From Leptolyngbyaceae cyanobacterium C42_A2020_001 (lineage in GTDB: Bacteria; Cyanobacteriota; Cyanobacteriia; Leptolyngbyales; Leptolyngbyaceae): DNA of 64,000 nucleotides. A program made the position numbers and the translations under genes. This document shows positions 16,454 to 26,354 of this stretch, piece by piece. The DNA lies in the NCBI GenBank assembly GCA_015272515.1, contig JACYLN010000101.1, positions 62,001 through 126,000 of the forward strand, in the 5' to 3' direction. The notes beneath the pieces are model-generated. The model had not been told where the DNA came from, made no database searches, and worked only from the letters and a program-made list of their open reading frames with translations. How positions within the stretch are numbered: position 1 is the first letter of the stretch; each line of letters begins with the position of its first letter.

Positions 16454-18541
16454 ATGGAAACGATTTATCAGTATGCCTGGCTAATTCCCGTCTTACCATT
16501 AGCCGCCGCTACTATCATCGGCTTAGGTCTCATATCCTTTAGTAAGGCAACGAGCAGTCTGCGGCAAGGCGCGGCTATGTTCGTCGTGTCTACCCTCGGT
16601 GCAGCAATGGTACTATCCTTCGGGCTTTTTTGGAGCCAGTGGCATGGTCATGCGCCGTATACGCAGATGTTTGAGTGGGCAGCCGCAGGTGATTTCCATC
16701 TAAATATGGGCTACACCATCGATAACCTCACTGCTTTGATGCTGGTCATCGTTACAACCGTCGCGTTTCTAGTAATGATTTACACCGACGGCTACATGGC
16801 TCATGACCCAGGGTATGTGCGATTTTACGCCTACTTGAGCTTATTCAGTTCCTCGATGTTGGGTCTGGTTGTCAGCCCCAATCTGGTACAGATCTACATA
16901 TTCTGGGAACTGGTAGGGATGTGCTCCTATCTGTTGATTGGTTTCTGGTACGATCGCAAACCCGCCGCCGCCGCTTGTCAGAAAGCGTTTGTTACCAACC
17001 GGGTTGGAGATTTTGGCTTGCTTCTTGGGATGCTTGGTTTGTACTGGGCAACCCATAGCTTCGACTTTGGCACCATGGGTACACGCCTCACTGAATTGGT
17101 TGAAACAGGGGCATTAAGCGGTTGGTTGGCTGCTCTGTTTGCAATTCTGGTATTCATGGGACCTGTTGCAAAGTCGGCGCAGTTTCCGCTGCACGTCTGG
17201 CTACCAGATGCGATGGAAGGTCCTACCCCCATCTCCGCTCTGATTCATGCCGCAACAATGGTAGCTGCGGGAGTTTTCCTGATTGCCCGGATGTTCCCCG
17301 TGTTTGAGGATATCCCCACTGTAATGAACGTAATCGCCTGGACGGGCGCGTTTACAGCTTTTTTGGGAGCAACGATCGCCATTACCCAAATGGACATCAA
17401 AAAGGGGTTAGCATACTCCACTATGTCTCAACTTGGCTACATGGTGATGGCGATGGGTGCAGGTGCTTATACCGCTGGTCTATTTCACCTGATGACTCAC
17501 GCCTACTTTAAAGCCATGCTGTTTCTGGGTTCTGGCTCTGTAATTCACAGTATGGAATCTGTTGTGGGACACGACCCCGCTTACGCTCAAGATATGAGGA
17601 TGATGGGCGGGTTGCGGAAATTCATGCCAATTACGGCTGGAACCTTCTTTGTTGGAGTTTTGGCAATTTCTGGAATTCCCCCATTCGCTGGGTTCTGGTC
17701 AAAAGATGACATTTTGGGTTTGACGTTTGCCACTAGCCCTGCTCTTTGGTTTGTAGGCTGGCTCACCGCCGGAATTACGGCATTTTATATGTTCCGAATG
17801 TATTTTTTGACCTTTGAAGGCGAGTTTCGAGGAAATGATACTGCCGTTAAAGGTGTGATTAAGGATGAGCAACTTAAAGCCCTGGGGCTGAATTTTGGTC
17901 CTGGTGCGATGAATCCCCAAGAGTTGGTGATGGAGACAGGGCACGATAGCCATGACAACGATGCCCATGGTCACAGCCATACACCCCATGAGTCGCCTCT
18001 GACAATGGTATTACCGTTGGTTGTGCTGGCGGTTCCTTCAGCCCTGATTGGTTTGGTTGGTACTCCGTTCCACAATTATTTTGAGGAATTTATTCATGCT
18101 CCTGGTGAGGTTGTGGAAGCTTCAGCGACTGGATTCCATGCCCTCCCTCATGAGCAACTGATGGAGTTTTTGATCATGGCTGGGAACTCGGTTGGGATCG
18201 GTTTGATTGGATTAACGCTGGCATCACTGATGTATCTGCGACACAAAATTGACCCAGCGGCGATCGCAGCAAAAATTCCTACGCTCTACAACTTGTCGAA
18301 AAACAAATGGTATATCGACGACATCTACTACAACGTTTTCGTCTTGGGTAGCCGTCGGTTGGCTCGTCAGGTATTAGAAGTTGATTACAAAGTGGTTGAT
18401 GGTGTCGTTAACCTAACTGGTTTGGTCACTCTACTATCGGGTGAAGCGTTGAAATACTTTGAGAATGGTCGTGCCCAGTTCTACGCGCTAATTGTGTTTG
18501 CAGCCGTCTTAGGATTGGTAATCTTCTCAGGCGTTTCTTAA
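16454..18541 (+). CDS. ndhF1: NAD(P)H-quinone oxidoreductase subunit 5, NdhF1
   Basis: A 695-residue NuoL/NdhF protein of the NDH-1L complex, which carries out respiration and photosystem I cyclic electron flow at the thylakoid. Landmarks are FWELVGMCSYLLIGFWYDR, AFVTNRVGDFGLLLG, GPVAKSAQFPLHVWLPDAMEGP, the intact SALIHAATMVAAG, and QMDIKKGLAYSTMSQLGYM. A His-rich loop, HDSHDNDAHGHSHTPH, near residues 498-513 is typical of cyanobacterial NdhF1, and the long amphipathic C-terminal arm is present (VVDGVVNLTGLVTLLSGE). The intact HAATM motif separates it from the F3-type at 2216-4102. It is followed 288 bp later by ndhD1, the common cyanobacterial pair. Confidence 0.96.
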   Translation: METIYQYAWLIPVLPLAAATIIGLGLISFSKATSSLRQGAAMFVVSTLGAAMVLSFGLFWSQWHGHAPYTQMFEWAAAGDFHLNMGYTIDNLTALMLVIVTTVAFLVMIYTDGYMAHDPGYVRFYAYLSLFSSSMLGLVVSPNLVQIYIFWELVGMCSYLLIGFWYDRKPAAAACQKAFVTNRVGDFGLLLGMLGLYWATHSFDFGTMGTRLTELVETGALSGWLAALFAILVFMGPVAKSAQFPLHVWLPDAMEGPTPISALIHAATMVAAGVFLIARMFPVFEDIPTVMNVIAWTGAFTAFLGATIAITQMDIKKGLAYSTMSQLGYMVMAMGAGAYTAGLFHLMTHAYFKAMLFLGSGSVIHSMESVVGHDPAYAQDMRMMGGLRKFMPITAGTFFVGVLAISGIPPFAGFWSKDDILGLTFATSPALWFVGWLTAGITAFYMFRMYFLTFEGEFRGNDTAVKGVIKDEQLKALGLNFGPGAMNPQELVMETGHDSHDNDAHGHSHTPHESPLTMVLPLVVLAVPSALIGLVGTPFHNYFEEFIHAPGEVVEASATGFHALPHEQLMEFLIMAGNSVGIGLIGLTLASLMYLRHKIDPAAIAAKIPTLYNLSKNKWYIDDIYYNVFVLGSRRLARQVLEVDYKVVDGVVNLTGLVTLLSGEALKYFENGRAQFYALIVFAAVLGLVIFSGVS

Positions 18542-18660
18542 GCCTTTGAAGCCAAGAGCCGCGTTTAAGCGAATCAGCATAGCTCTTGGCCATCACTTTA
18601 TTCGTGTCGTAAGTTTATTACCCATTCAGCAGCAACCAGCACTTAGGAATGAGAGCAATG

Positions 18661-18741
18661 GAAAAATGAAAAGTTCAAAATGCTTTCCAGTGTGGCTTTT
18701 TCACTTTTAAATTTTCATTTTGAATAATTCATTGTCCTTAG
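18661..18741. repeat. Dispersed AT-rich hairpin repeat, copy 1
   Basis: The stretch starts with AAAAATGAAAAGTTCAAAATG, continues through GGCTTT, runs into ATTTTCATTTT and ends ATTGTCCTTAG. The two ends are roughly complementary, giving a long imperfect hairpin between ndhF1 and ndhD1. A related copy lies at 57656-57728, in the same order and with the same ATTGTCCTTAG end. It looks like a short non-coding dispersed repeat. Confidence 0.6.
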
Positions 18742-18829
18742 TCGCTCCCCGGCTTTTATTTCATTCCCTAATCCCTATCCTCTTTAGCAAACGTTCTCTG
18801 GCAACACATCTAACGGCTGATAACCAAAA

Positions 18830-20428
18830 ATGTTGACTGAAAACTTTCCCTGGCTGACGTTCATTATTCTGTTTCCGATCGCAGCCTCTCTCTTTGTTCC
18901 CTTCATCCCCGATAAAGACGGCAAAACGGTGCGCTGGTATGCGCTGATTATCGGTTTGATTGATTTTGCTGTCATCGTTTACGCCTTTTACAATTTCTAC
19001 GATTTTTCCAATCCAGATATTCAATTGTTTGAAAGCTACTCCTGGATACCTCAGCTTGATCTGAGATGGTCAGTGGGTGTTGATGGATTGTCAATGCCGT
19101 TAGTGCTTTTGACAGGTTTTATCACGACGCTGGCAATGCTAGCAGCGTGGCCAGTTACTCTAAAGCCACGTTTCTTTTACTTTTTGATGTTGGCAATGTA
19201 CGGCGGGCAGATTGCCGTTTTTACAGTGCAGGATATGATTCTGTTCTTCCTGGCATGGGAACTGGAACTAATCCCGGTGTATCTGCTGTTGGCAATTTGG
19301 GGCGGCAAAAAACGGCAGTACGCAGCAACAAAGTTCATTCTTTACACCGCTATTAGTTCGTTGTTCATTTTAGTGGCGGCACTAGCAATGGCGTTCTACG
19401 GTGATACGGTCACCTTTGATATGCGATCGCTGGCTGCCAAAGATATGGCACTTAACTTCCAACTCTGGATGTATGCCGCTTTTCTGATTGCCTATGCCGT
19501 GAAATTGCCGATCATTCCACTGCACACCTGGTTACCGGATGCTCATGGCGAAGCCACTGCTCCAGTACACATGCTGCTGGCTGGCATTTTGTTGAAGATG
19601 GGCGGGTATGCGCTGATTCGGATGAACGCCGAAATGCTGCCTGGTGCCCACGCCGTCTTTGCTCCAGCGTTGGTGATTCTGGGTATTGTGAACATCATTT
19701 ATGCAGCGCTCACCTCGTTTGCCCAACGCAACCTGAAGCGCAAAATTGCCTACTCATCAATCTCCCATATGGGATTTGTCACGATTGGGATTGCCTCTTT
19801 CACCGACCTCGGCTTGAGTGGGGCAGTTCTGCAAATGGTGTCTCATGGATTGATTGGAGCGAGTCTCTTCTTTTTAGTGGGCGCAACCTACGATCGCACC
19901 CATACGTTGATGCTGGATGAAATGGGCGGTGTGGGTCAGAAGATGAAGAAAATCTTCGCAATGTGGACAACGTGCTCTTTAGCATCTCTGGCATTACCAG
20001 GAATGAGCGGTTTTGTTGCAGAGTTGATGGTGTTTGTGGGATTTGCTACCAGCGATGCTTACAGCGTACCGTTCCGGATTATCGTGGTGCTGCTGGCAGC
20101 GGTGGGTGTGATTCTGACTCCAATTTATCTGCTCTCCAACCTGCGAGAAATTTTCTACGGCCCAGAGAACAAAGAACTCACTTCCCACGAAGTGCTGGTG
20201 GATGCAGAACCGCGAGAAATCTTTATTATTGGAGCGCTGCTGGTTCCCATTATTGGCATTGGGCTATATCCCAAAGTGCTGACCCAAATCTACGATGCCA
20301 AGACGATTCAGCTTACAGAACGGTTGCGTGCCAATGTACCCAGTCTCGCTGGCGAAACCTCAAAGCCGATCGCCCTGTTTCCATCTCAACCGCTGAACGC
20401 TCCCGCGATCGCAGAGGCCCAGAACTAG
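18830..20428 (+). CDS. ndhD1: NAD(P)H-quinone oxidoreductase subunit 4, NdhD1
   Basis: A 532-residue NuoM/NdhD subunit of NDH-1L. It has the antiporter Glu in [20 protein letters not shown], the channel motif [19 protein letters not shown], and [16 protein letters not shown]. The HGEAT form is that of NdhD1/D2 rather than the VEAST form at 655-2196. Fourteen or so membrane segments are visible, and a short cytoplasmic tail follows. It pairs with ndhF1 upstream. Two other structures follow: GGAGGATCGAATACCTCC directly after the stop, and a strong terminator at 20678-20722. NdhD2 cannot be formally excluded, but pairing with ndhF1 favours D1. Confidence 0.95.
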   Translation: MLTENFPWLTFIILFPIAASLFVPFIPDKDGKTVRWYALIIGLIDFAVIVYAFYNFYDFSNPDIQLFESYSWIPQLDLRWSVGVDGLSMPLVLLTGFITTLAMLAAWPVTLKPRFFYFLMLAMYGGQIAVFTVQDMILFFLAWELELIPVYLLLAIWGGKKRQYAATKFILYTAISSLFILVAALAMAFYGDTVTFDMRSLAAKDMALNFQLWMYAAFLIAYAVKLPIIPLHTWLPDAHGEATAPVHMLLAGILLKMGGYALIRMNAEMLPGAHAVFAPALVILGIVNIIYAALTSFAQRNLKRKIAYSSISHMGFVTIGIASFTDLGLSGAVLQMVSHGLIGASLFFLVGATYDRTHTLMLDEMGGVGQKMKKIFAMWTTCSLASLALPGMSGFVAELMVFVGFATSDAYSVPFRIIVVLLAAVGVILTPIYLLSNLREIFYGPENKELTSHEVLVDAEPREIFIIGALLVPIIGIGLYPKVLTQIYDAKTIQLTERLRANVPSLAGETSKPIALFPSQPLNAPAIAEAQN

Positions 20429-20517
20429 GAGGATCGAATACCTCCCCCCTGTACGGGCGAACGGCCATTTGACCCAACGATCCTAAACGACTCCAGCCTA
20501 ATTCAACGTGAGTTCGA

Positions 20518-20627
20518 CAGACCTCTCCCTCCCAACCTCCCTCTCCGATGCGGAAAGGGAGGAGCAGCGAGAAAATCGGCATTTCAAGTCCCTCTCCTAC
20601 AAGGAGAGGGATTTAGGGAGAGGTCTG
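20518..20627. repeat. MITE-like palindromic repeat with 13-bp perfect terminal inverted repeats
   Basis: A 110-bp element bounded by CAGACCTCTCCCT (20518-20530) and its exact complement AGGGAGAGGTCTG (20615-20627). The interior is also partly self-complementary (CCTCTCC / GGAGAGG). It resembles the abundant non-autonomous palindromic repeats common in cyanobacterial genomes. It sits between ndhD1 and a terminator. A 77-codon open frame running through it (20508-20741) is an artefact of the repeat. Confidence 0.75.
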
Positions 20628-20677
20628 CAAGGACAGTATCGCATTCACGTTAACTCAATAGCTTTGGCTCGGTTTAG

Positions 20678-20722
20678 AAAAAACTCTGGCATGATTGTTG
20701 TGGCAACTGCCAGAGTTTTTTT
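20678..20722 (+). terminator. Rho-independent terminator downstream of ndhD1
   Basis: A perfect 14-bp stem, AAAAAACTCTGGCA at 20678-20691 pairing with TGCCAGAGTTTTTT at 20708-20721, has a 16-nt loop and runs directly into a T tract. The A tract on the left makes it potentially bidirectional. It separates the ndhD1 transcript from the VWA gene starting at 20745. Confidence 0.85.
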
Positions 20723-20744
20723 ATGGCAAGGAGTTGGCTAGAGC

Positions 20745-21380
20745 ATGAGTGATGAACTGCTGAGAAATCGAGATTACACCGTCATTGTTGCCAAAACCGC
20801 CGCTGGTGTAGGGGTTGCTCCACCTAACTTTGAGGAACGCTGGGTAACCGCCCACGATGCTATTGTTGGGTTAGCGCAAACCTGCGAGCGCTTCGATCCA
20901 GACGGCATTACGATTTACATTTCGTCTAAAGACCACACAGACGGATGCTTCAAGCAGTACAAACAGGTGTCATCGGAGCAAATTTCAACCATCTTTGATG
21001 AGAATTACCCGCCCGAAGAGTTGAACCTGCTGGATGGTTTGCAGGTGGCGTTGAACGATTATTTTGCTAGTAAAGCTGCCAATCAAACGAAACCCAATGG
21101 CGCAATTATCGTGGTGCTGATCGATGGTGAGCCGCGCGATCGCATGAGTATTGTTAAAACAATTGTGCAAGCCACCGAACAGATAGAGACAGATGAGGAA
21201 CTGGGAATTGGCTTTGCTCAAGTGGGGGATGATTTAATTGCAAAGGGATTTTTAACTGCACTCGATGAAGATTTGCGATCGCAGGCAAACGCAAAGTTTG
21301 ACATCGTGCATACCCGTATTCTGGGTACCACCGAACCCAGTTCACTCACGAATTTCTTAACAGATATCATTCATCGCTGA
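20745..21380 (+). CDS. von Willebrand factor A-like domain protein with degenerate MIDAS
   Basis: A 211-residue soluble protein with the overall alpha/beta pattern of a VWA domain: an N-terminal strand DYTVIVAKTAAG, a central GAIIVVLIDGEPRDR and a closing GIGFAQVGDD. The metal-ion-dependent adhesion site usually begins DxSxS in the first strand; here that place reads VAKTAAG, so the site is degenerate and metal binding may be lost, though DGEPRD could supply one acidic ligand. The protein shows no signal peptide. AAGGAG lies about 12 nt before the ATG at 20745. It has its own transcription unit, after a terminator and before hup. Function unknown; related proteins occur in stress and tellurium-resistance contexts. 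Confidence 0.7.
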   Translation: MSDELLRNRDYTVIVAKTAAGVGVAPPNFEERWVTAHDAIVGLAQTCERFDPDGITIYISSKDHTDGCFKQYKQVSSEQISTIFDENYPPEELNLLDGLQVALNDYFASKAANQTKPNGAIIVVLIDGEPRDRMSIVKTIVQATEQIETDEELGIGFAQVGDDLIAKGFLTALDEDLRSQANAKFDIVHTRILGTTEPSSLTNFLTDIIHR

Positions 21381-21488
21381 GTTGGACTCAAAGCTCACAA
21401 AGCTCACCGCATAAGCGCTTTAGCAAATACCATCACTAAGCCAAAGGCTTTTAATTAACAGAATTCCCTTTAAAAAATGGCTAAATTG

Positions 21489-21516
21489 TTGCACTTTCAG
21501 AAGCCTCAAGTATAAT
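21489..21516 (+). promoter_or_regulatory. Sigma-70-type promoter of hup
   Basis: TTGCAC at 21489-21494 and a perfect TATAAT at 21511-21516 are separated by 16 nt. The start codon of the HU gene follows 29 nt later, with TAAGGAT as its ribosome binding site. Both boxes fit a standard housekeeping promoter. Confidence 0.75.
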
Positions 21517-21545
21517 CACAGCAGCCATTCTAAGGATCGTGGGAT

Positions 21546-21827
21546 ATGAATAAGGGCGAATTAGTTGACAAAATTGCTGAAAAAGCGAATGTAACCAAAA
21601 AAGATGCTGACACGATTTTGTCGGCAATGTTAGATGTGATTTTGGAAACCGTTGCCAGTGGTGACAAAGTGACTCTCGTAGGGTTTGGTACCTTTGAAGC
21701 GAGAGATCGCCAAGCCAGAGAAGGGCGGAACCCCTCCACTGGGGAACCCATCAAAATTCCAGCCACCAAAGTTCCAGCCTTTAGCGCAGGCAAAGTGTTT
21801 AAGGACAAGGTGGTTGGCAAAGAATAG
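21546..21827 (+). CDS. hup: DNA-binding protein HU
   Basis: A 93-residue HU/IHF-family histone-like protein that bends and compacts DNA as a dimer. The family signature GFGTFEARDRQAREGRNPSTG, the beta-arm and its Pro-containing tip, and the C-terminal VPAFSAGKVFKDKV are all intact. The length is typical of cyanobacterial HU. The gene is monocistronic, with a clear TTGCAC/TATAAT promoter and a TAAGGAT ribosome binding site. It is the only nucleoid protein in the window. Confidence 0.96.
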   Translation: MNKGELVDKIAEKANVTKKDADTILSAMLDVILETVASGDKVTLVGFGTFEARDRQAREGRNPSTGEPIKIPATKVPAFSAGKVFKDKVVGKE

Positions 21828-21950
21828 CAAACGGTTTTAACGTCTGCCAACAGTTGCATGTTCGTGATTAGGCGAACTCGATATACTCAGGCTGTAGTGT
21901 TTATCGATTTTGGAGAGGTTGGTTGAGTCAATCGACCTTTTACCCCGCTC

Positions 21951-24194
21951 ATGCAGTCAACGATTGAGCCAGTCGTCAAAGATTTGGTGCTGATTGGTGG
22001 AGGGCACGTTCATGCGATCGCGCTCCGTATGTTTGGAATGAAGCCTCTGCCAGGTGTGCGAATTACCCTAATTTCAGAGGCTTCTGAAAGTGCATACTCC
22101 GGCATGTTACCGGGACGCGTGGCAAATCTCTACACGGATGAAAAATGCCACGTTAATTTATGCGCCTTAGCCGATTTTGCTGGGGCGCAATTTTATATTG
22201 ACCAGGTAACAAATCTGGATCTAGAACACAAACAGGTAATTTGCGCTCACCATCCACCTATCGCCTTCGATGTGCTGTCGATTGATATTGGCAGTACACC
22301 TTCATTGCCAGAAGGAATACGAGATCAGAAGGGGGTGATCCCAGCAAAACCCGTCCGCGCCTTTCTCGACCGTTGGGATGAACTCATCGATCGCGTTTCT
22401 CGCCATCCCGAAACGCCCGTTCGCTTGGGCATTGTGGGAGGAGGCGCAGCCGGAGTTGAACTGTCTCTCAGTATGCATCGGCGCATTCAGGAAATTTTAA
22501 GGGCAGCCCATCAACCTTCTACCAACCTGGAGATTCATTTGATTCATCGGGGACCTCAGTTGGTGCCACAGTTTAATCTGTGGGTCTGCCACTGTTTGCG
22601 ATCGCTCCTGGCTCAGCGCCACATCCATCTACATTTGAATGAAGAAGTTGAAACCGTCGAAGCCCACTCCATTCGCTGCAAATCTGGCTTCGAGGTAACG
22701 TGCGATGCGATCGTTTGGGTAACTCAAGCTTCCGCCCCAGATTGGTTGAGCAAAACCGGACTAACAACCGACGAAAAAGGGTTTGTCCTCGTCAACGATG
22801 CGCTGCAATCCCTCAATTATCCCTTCGTGTTTGCCGTTGGCGATGTTGCGACCATGATTAACCATCCGCGCCCCAAAGCTGGCGTGTTTGCCGTGCGTCA
22901 AGGAAAACCTTTAGTTCGCAACCTGCGTCGTTTCCTGCAAAACCAACCCCTCAAACCCTTCCATCCGCAAAAACGCTACCTCAGTCTATTGAATACTGCT
23001 GATGGAGCAGCCGTCGCCGCCTGGGGACGCTTGGGTTGGCGATCGCCCCTGCTCTGGCGCTGGAAAGACCACATCGACCAGCGCTTCATGCAACGGCTGA
23101 ACCACCTACCCTCCATGCCTGCTCCGTCCCCTTCCCCCCCTCCCCTCTCCCCCATGCCCTGCGCGGGTTGCGGCTCCAAAGTTGGCAGCAATGTTTTGTC
23201 TCGCGTTCTCAACCGCATCCAGCAGACTTCCCACGCTCCCAGTCCTCAAATTCTGATTGGGCTAGAAGATCCTGACGATGCGGCTGTGATTCAAATTCCG
23301 GCAGGACAGGTGATGGTGCAAACCGTCGATTATTTCACAACCTTGATACATGACCCATTTGTATTTGGGCAAATTAGTGCAAACCATTCCCTGAGTGATT
23401 TGTATGCTATGGGGGCTACACCCCACAGTGCGCTGGCGATCGCTACTGTTCCCTATGGAGCCGCAGCCCCCGTGGAAGAAAGCCTGTATCAATTACTCTC
23501 TGGTGCGGTGCAGGTCTTAAATGATGCCGGAGCCGTGCTGATTGGCGGGCACACTACCGAAGGAGCGGAACTGGCGTTTGGTGTGGCTTGCAATGGGCTG
23601 GCACCGGAGAGTGCTCTACTACGTAAAGGCGGAATGCAACCGGGGCAGGCGTTAATTCTGACAAAACCGCTGGGAACGGGCACTCTATTTGCCGCCAAAA
23701 TGCAGCGAAAAGCGCTGGGACGGTGGATTGATCAGGCAGTGGAATCAATGTTGCGATCAAATCAGCAGGCATCCCGCTGTTTGCTTGAACATCATGCCAC
23801 TGCCTGTACAGATGTGACAGGTTTTGGGTTGGTGGGGCATTTAGTGGAAATGGTGCAAGCTTCCAACGTTGCTGTGAAGCTACATCTGGAATCATTGCCC
23901 ATCCTGCCAGGAGCGTTGCAGACGGCGCGGATAGGGATTCTTAGCTCGCTGCAACCGCAGAATCTACGTGCCTGCCAATTTATCGACAATTGGGAATCTG
24001 TTAGCGTATTGCCTCAATTTCAACTGTTGTTTGATCCGCAAACATCTGGGGGGTTGTTGGCGGCAGTTCCCCAAGAGCACGCGATCGCCTGCCTCCAACA
24101 GCTCAAAGCATCCGGTTACCCATCCAGCGCCATCATTGGGGAAACCGTTCCCTTACAAGTTGGACGATCGCCAATCTCCCTCGTTGGACTTTAG
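21951..24194 (+). CDS. selD: Fused FAD/NAD(P)-dependent oxidoreductase and selenide,water dikinase (SelD)
   Basis: A 747-residue fusion. The N-terminal half (1 to about 375) is a pyridine nucleotide-disulfide oxidoreductase-like flavoprotein with LIGGGHVHAI for FAD, GIVGGGAAGVELS for NAD(P)H and FAVGDVATM. The C-terminal half (about 395-747) is SelD, making selenophosphate from selenide and ATP; its active-site region reads CAGCGSKVG (about 403-411), a Cys form, followed by DDAAVIQ, the DLYAMGATPHSAL core and GGHTTEGAE. This fusion is known from cyanobacteria. A proline-rich linker joins the halves. No selA, selB or tRNA-Sec is visible, so selenouridine in tRNA is a more likely use than selenoproteins. 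The flavoprotein half may reduce selenium compounds for its partner (inference). Confidence 0.92.
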   Translation: MQSTIEPVVKDLVLIGGGHVHAIALRMFGMKPLPGVRITLISEASESAYSGMLPGRVANLYTDEKCHVNLCALADFAGAQFYIDQVTNLDLEHKQVICAHHPPIAFDVLSIDIGSTPSLPEGIRDQKGVIPAKPVRAFLDRWDELIDRVSRHPETPVRLGIVGGGAAGVELSLSMHRRIQEILRAAHQPSTNLEIHLIHRGPQLVPQFNLWVCHCLRSLLAQRHIHLHLNEEVETVEAHSIRCKSGFEVTCDAIVWVTQASAPDWLSKTGLTTDEKGFVLVNDALQSLNYPFVFAVGDVATMINHPRPKAGVFAVRQGKPLVRNLRRFLQNQPLKPFHPQKRYLSLLNTADGAAVAAWGRLGWRSPLLWRWKDHIDQRFMQRLNHLPSMPAPSPSPPPLSPMPCAGCGSKVGSNVLSRVLNRIQQTSHAPSPQILIGLEDPDDAAVIQIPAGQVMVQTVDYFTTLIHDPFVFGQISANHSLSDLYAMGATPHSALAIATVPYGAAAPVEESLYQLLSGAVQVLNDAGAVLIGGHTTEGAELAFGVACNGLAPESALLRKGGMQPGQALILTKPLGTGTLFAAKMQRKALGRWIDQAVESMLRSNQQASRCLLEHHATACTDVTGFGLVGHLVEMVQASNVAVKLHLESLPILPGALQTARIGILSSLQPQNLRACQFIDNWESVSVLPQFQLLFDPQTSGGLLAAVPQEHAIACLQQLKASGYPSSAIIGETVPLQVGRSPISLVGL

Positions 24195-24274
24195 CCACAG
24201 TTATCACGAACTGCTACAAAGCATCACATTTCTGCACGCTTTATGTCTTAGCAAATTCTCAGTGATATGATGCC

Positions 24275-25756
<1,482 letters not shown>

Positions 25757-25786
25757 AGGGCAATTAAGACCCTTTAAAAATAGCAA

Positions 25787-25817
25787 GCCCCCCGAATAAG
25801 TTGGGGGGCATTTTTTT
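25787..25817 (+). terminator. Rho-independent terminator of thiC
   Basis: GCCCCCC at 25787-25793 pairs with GGGGGGC at 25803-25809, with a 9-nt AATAAGTT-type loop, followed by ATTTTTTT. It lies 30 nt after the thiC stop codon. Confidence 0.93.
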
Positions 25818-25964
25818 CATAACCCTTGCAAGAAGGGGCGTTCAAATAATCTTTAACTATTAGCTTCTACACTTTCAATTGTGCAGTTTCCGGTTTAATT
25901 TACTGTCCGCCATTTGGTGTAATTTTCTCTCATCCTTGCGCTTGACTTTCCCATTGCTGCTGCT

Positions 25965-26345
25965 CTACCTAAAGTAGAGGTGTTTTGCTCCATTGATACC
26001 CGGACTCACCACTTCCACAACCAGTAACGGCGGAGGCATCTCTAACCGAATCGTGTTCCGCTGTTGAAGTAACTGAATATGCTCATCTCGAATCACAGTC
26101 AGATCAGGAAAGCGGTTTTTAGGTTCGCCTCTCACTTCCAGTTCTAAGCCATGCCCTCGAACTTTGGCATACCCAACGATCGCAGCGAAATGGATCAGTA
26201 GAAATGTCGCAATTTGAACATTGAAGCCTGACTCTGGCGGCACCTCGACAAGTTCTCCGTTAAACAACTCACACAGCACGTCTGAGCCATCGTCGTAAGA
26301 CAAGTACTCTTCAAAACTAAGGAACCGTTGTCGAGCTTGAGTCAT
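25965..26345 (-). CDS. Uma2 (DUF820) family PD-(D/E)XK nuclease-like protein, C-terminally truncated
   Basis: 126 residues; family members are usually about 180-200. The N-terminal FEEYLSYDD..CELFNGELVEV and the core PDLTVIRD and LLVVEVVSPG correspond to the Asp and ExV positions of the PD-(D/E)XK fold. Right after VVSPG the sequence runs into GINGAKHLYFR and a stop, so the final third, which normally carries the RDYxxKRxEY and EYWIVDP motifs, is absent. A frameshift or small rearrangement near 26000 is the likely cause, and the gene is probably a remnant. Uma2 genes are present in dozens of copies in many cyanobacteria and their function is unclear. It is convergent with thiC and 9 bp from the LarE gene. 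Confidence 0.7.
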   Translation of the reverse strand: MTQARQRFLSFEEYLSYDDGSDVLCELFNGELVEVPPESGFNVQIATFLLIHFAAIVGYAKVRGHGLELEVRGEPKNRFPDLTVIRDEHIQLLQQRNTIRLEMPPPLLVVEVVSPGINGAKHLYFR

Positions 26346-26354
26346 CGCAAATTC

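Noticed and set aside
20508-20741. 77-codon plus-strand frame
   Set aside because: It runs through the palindromic repeat and the terminator stem, so it is an artefact.
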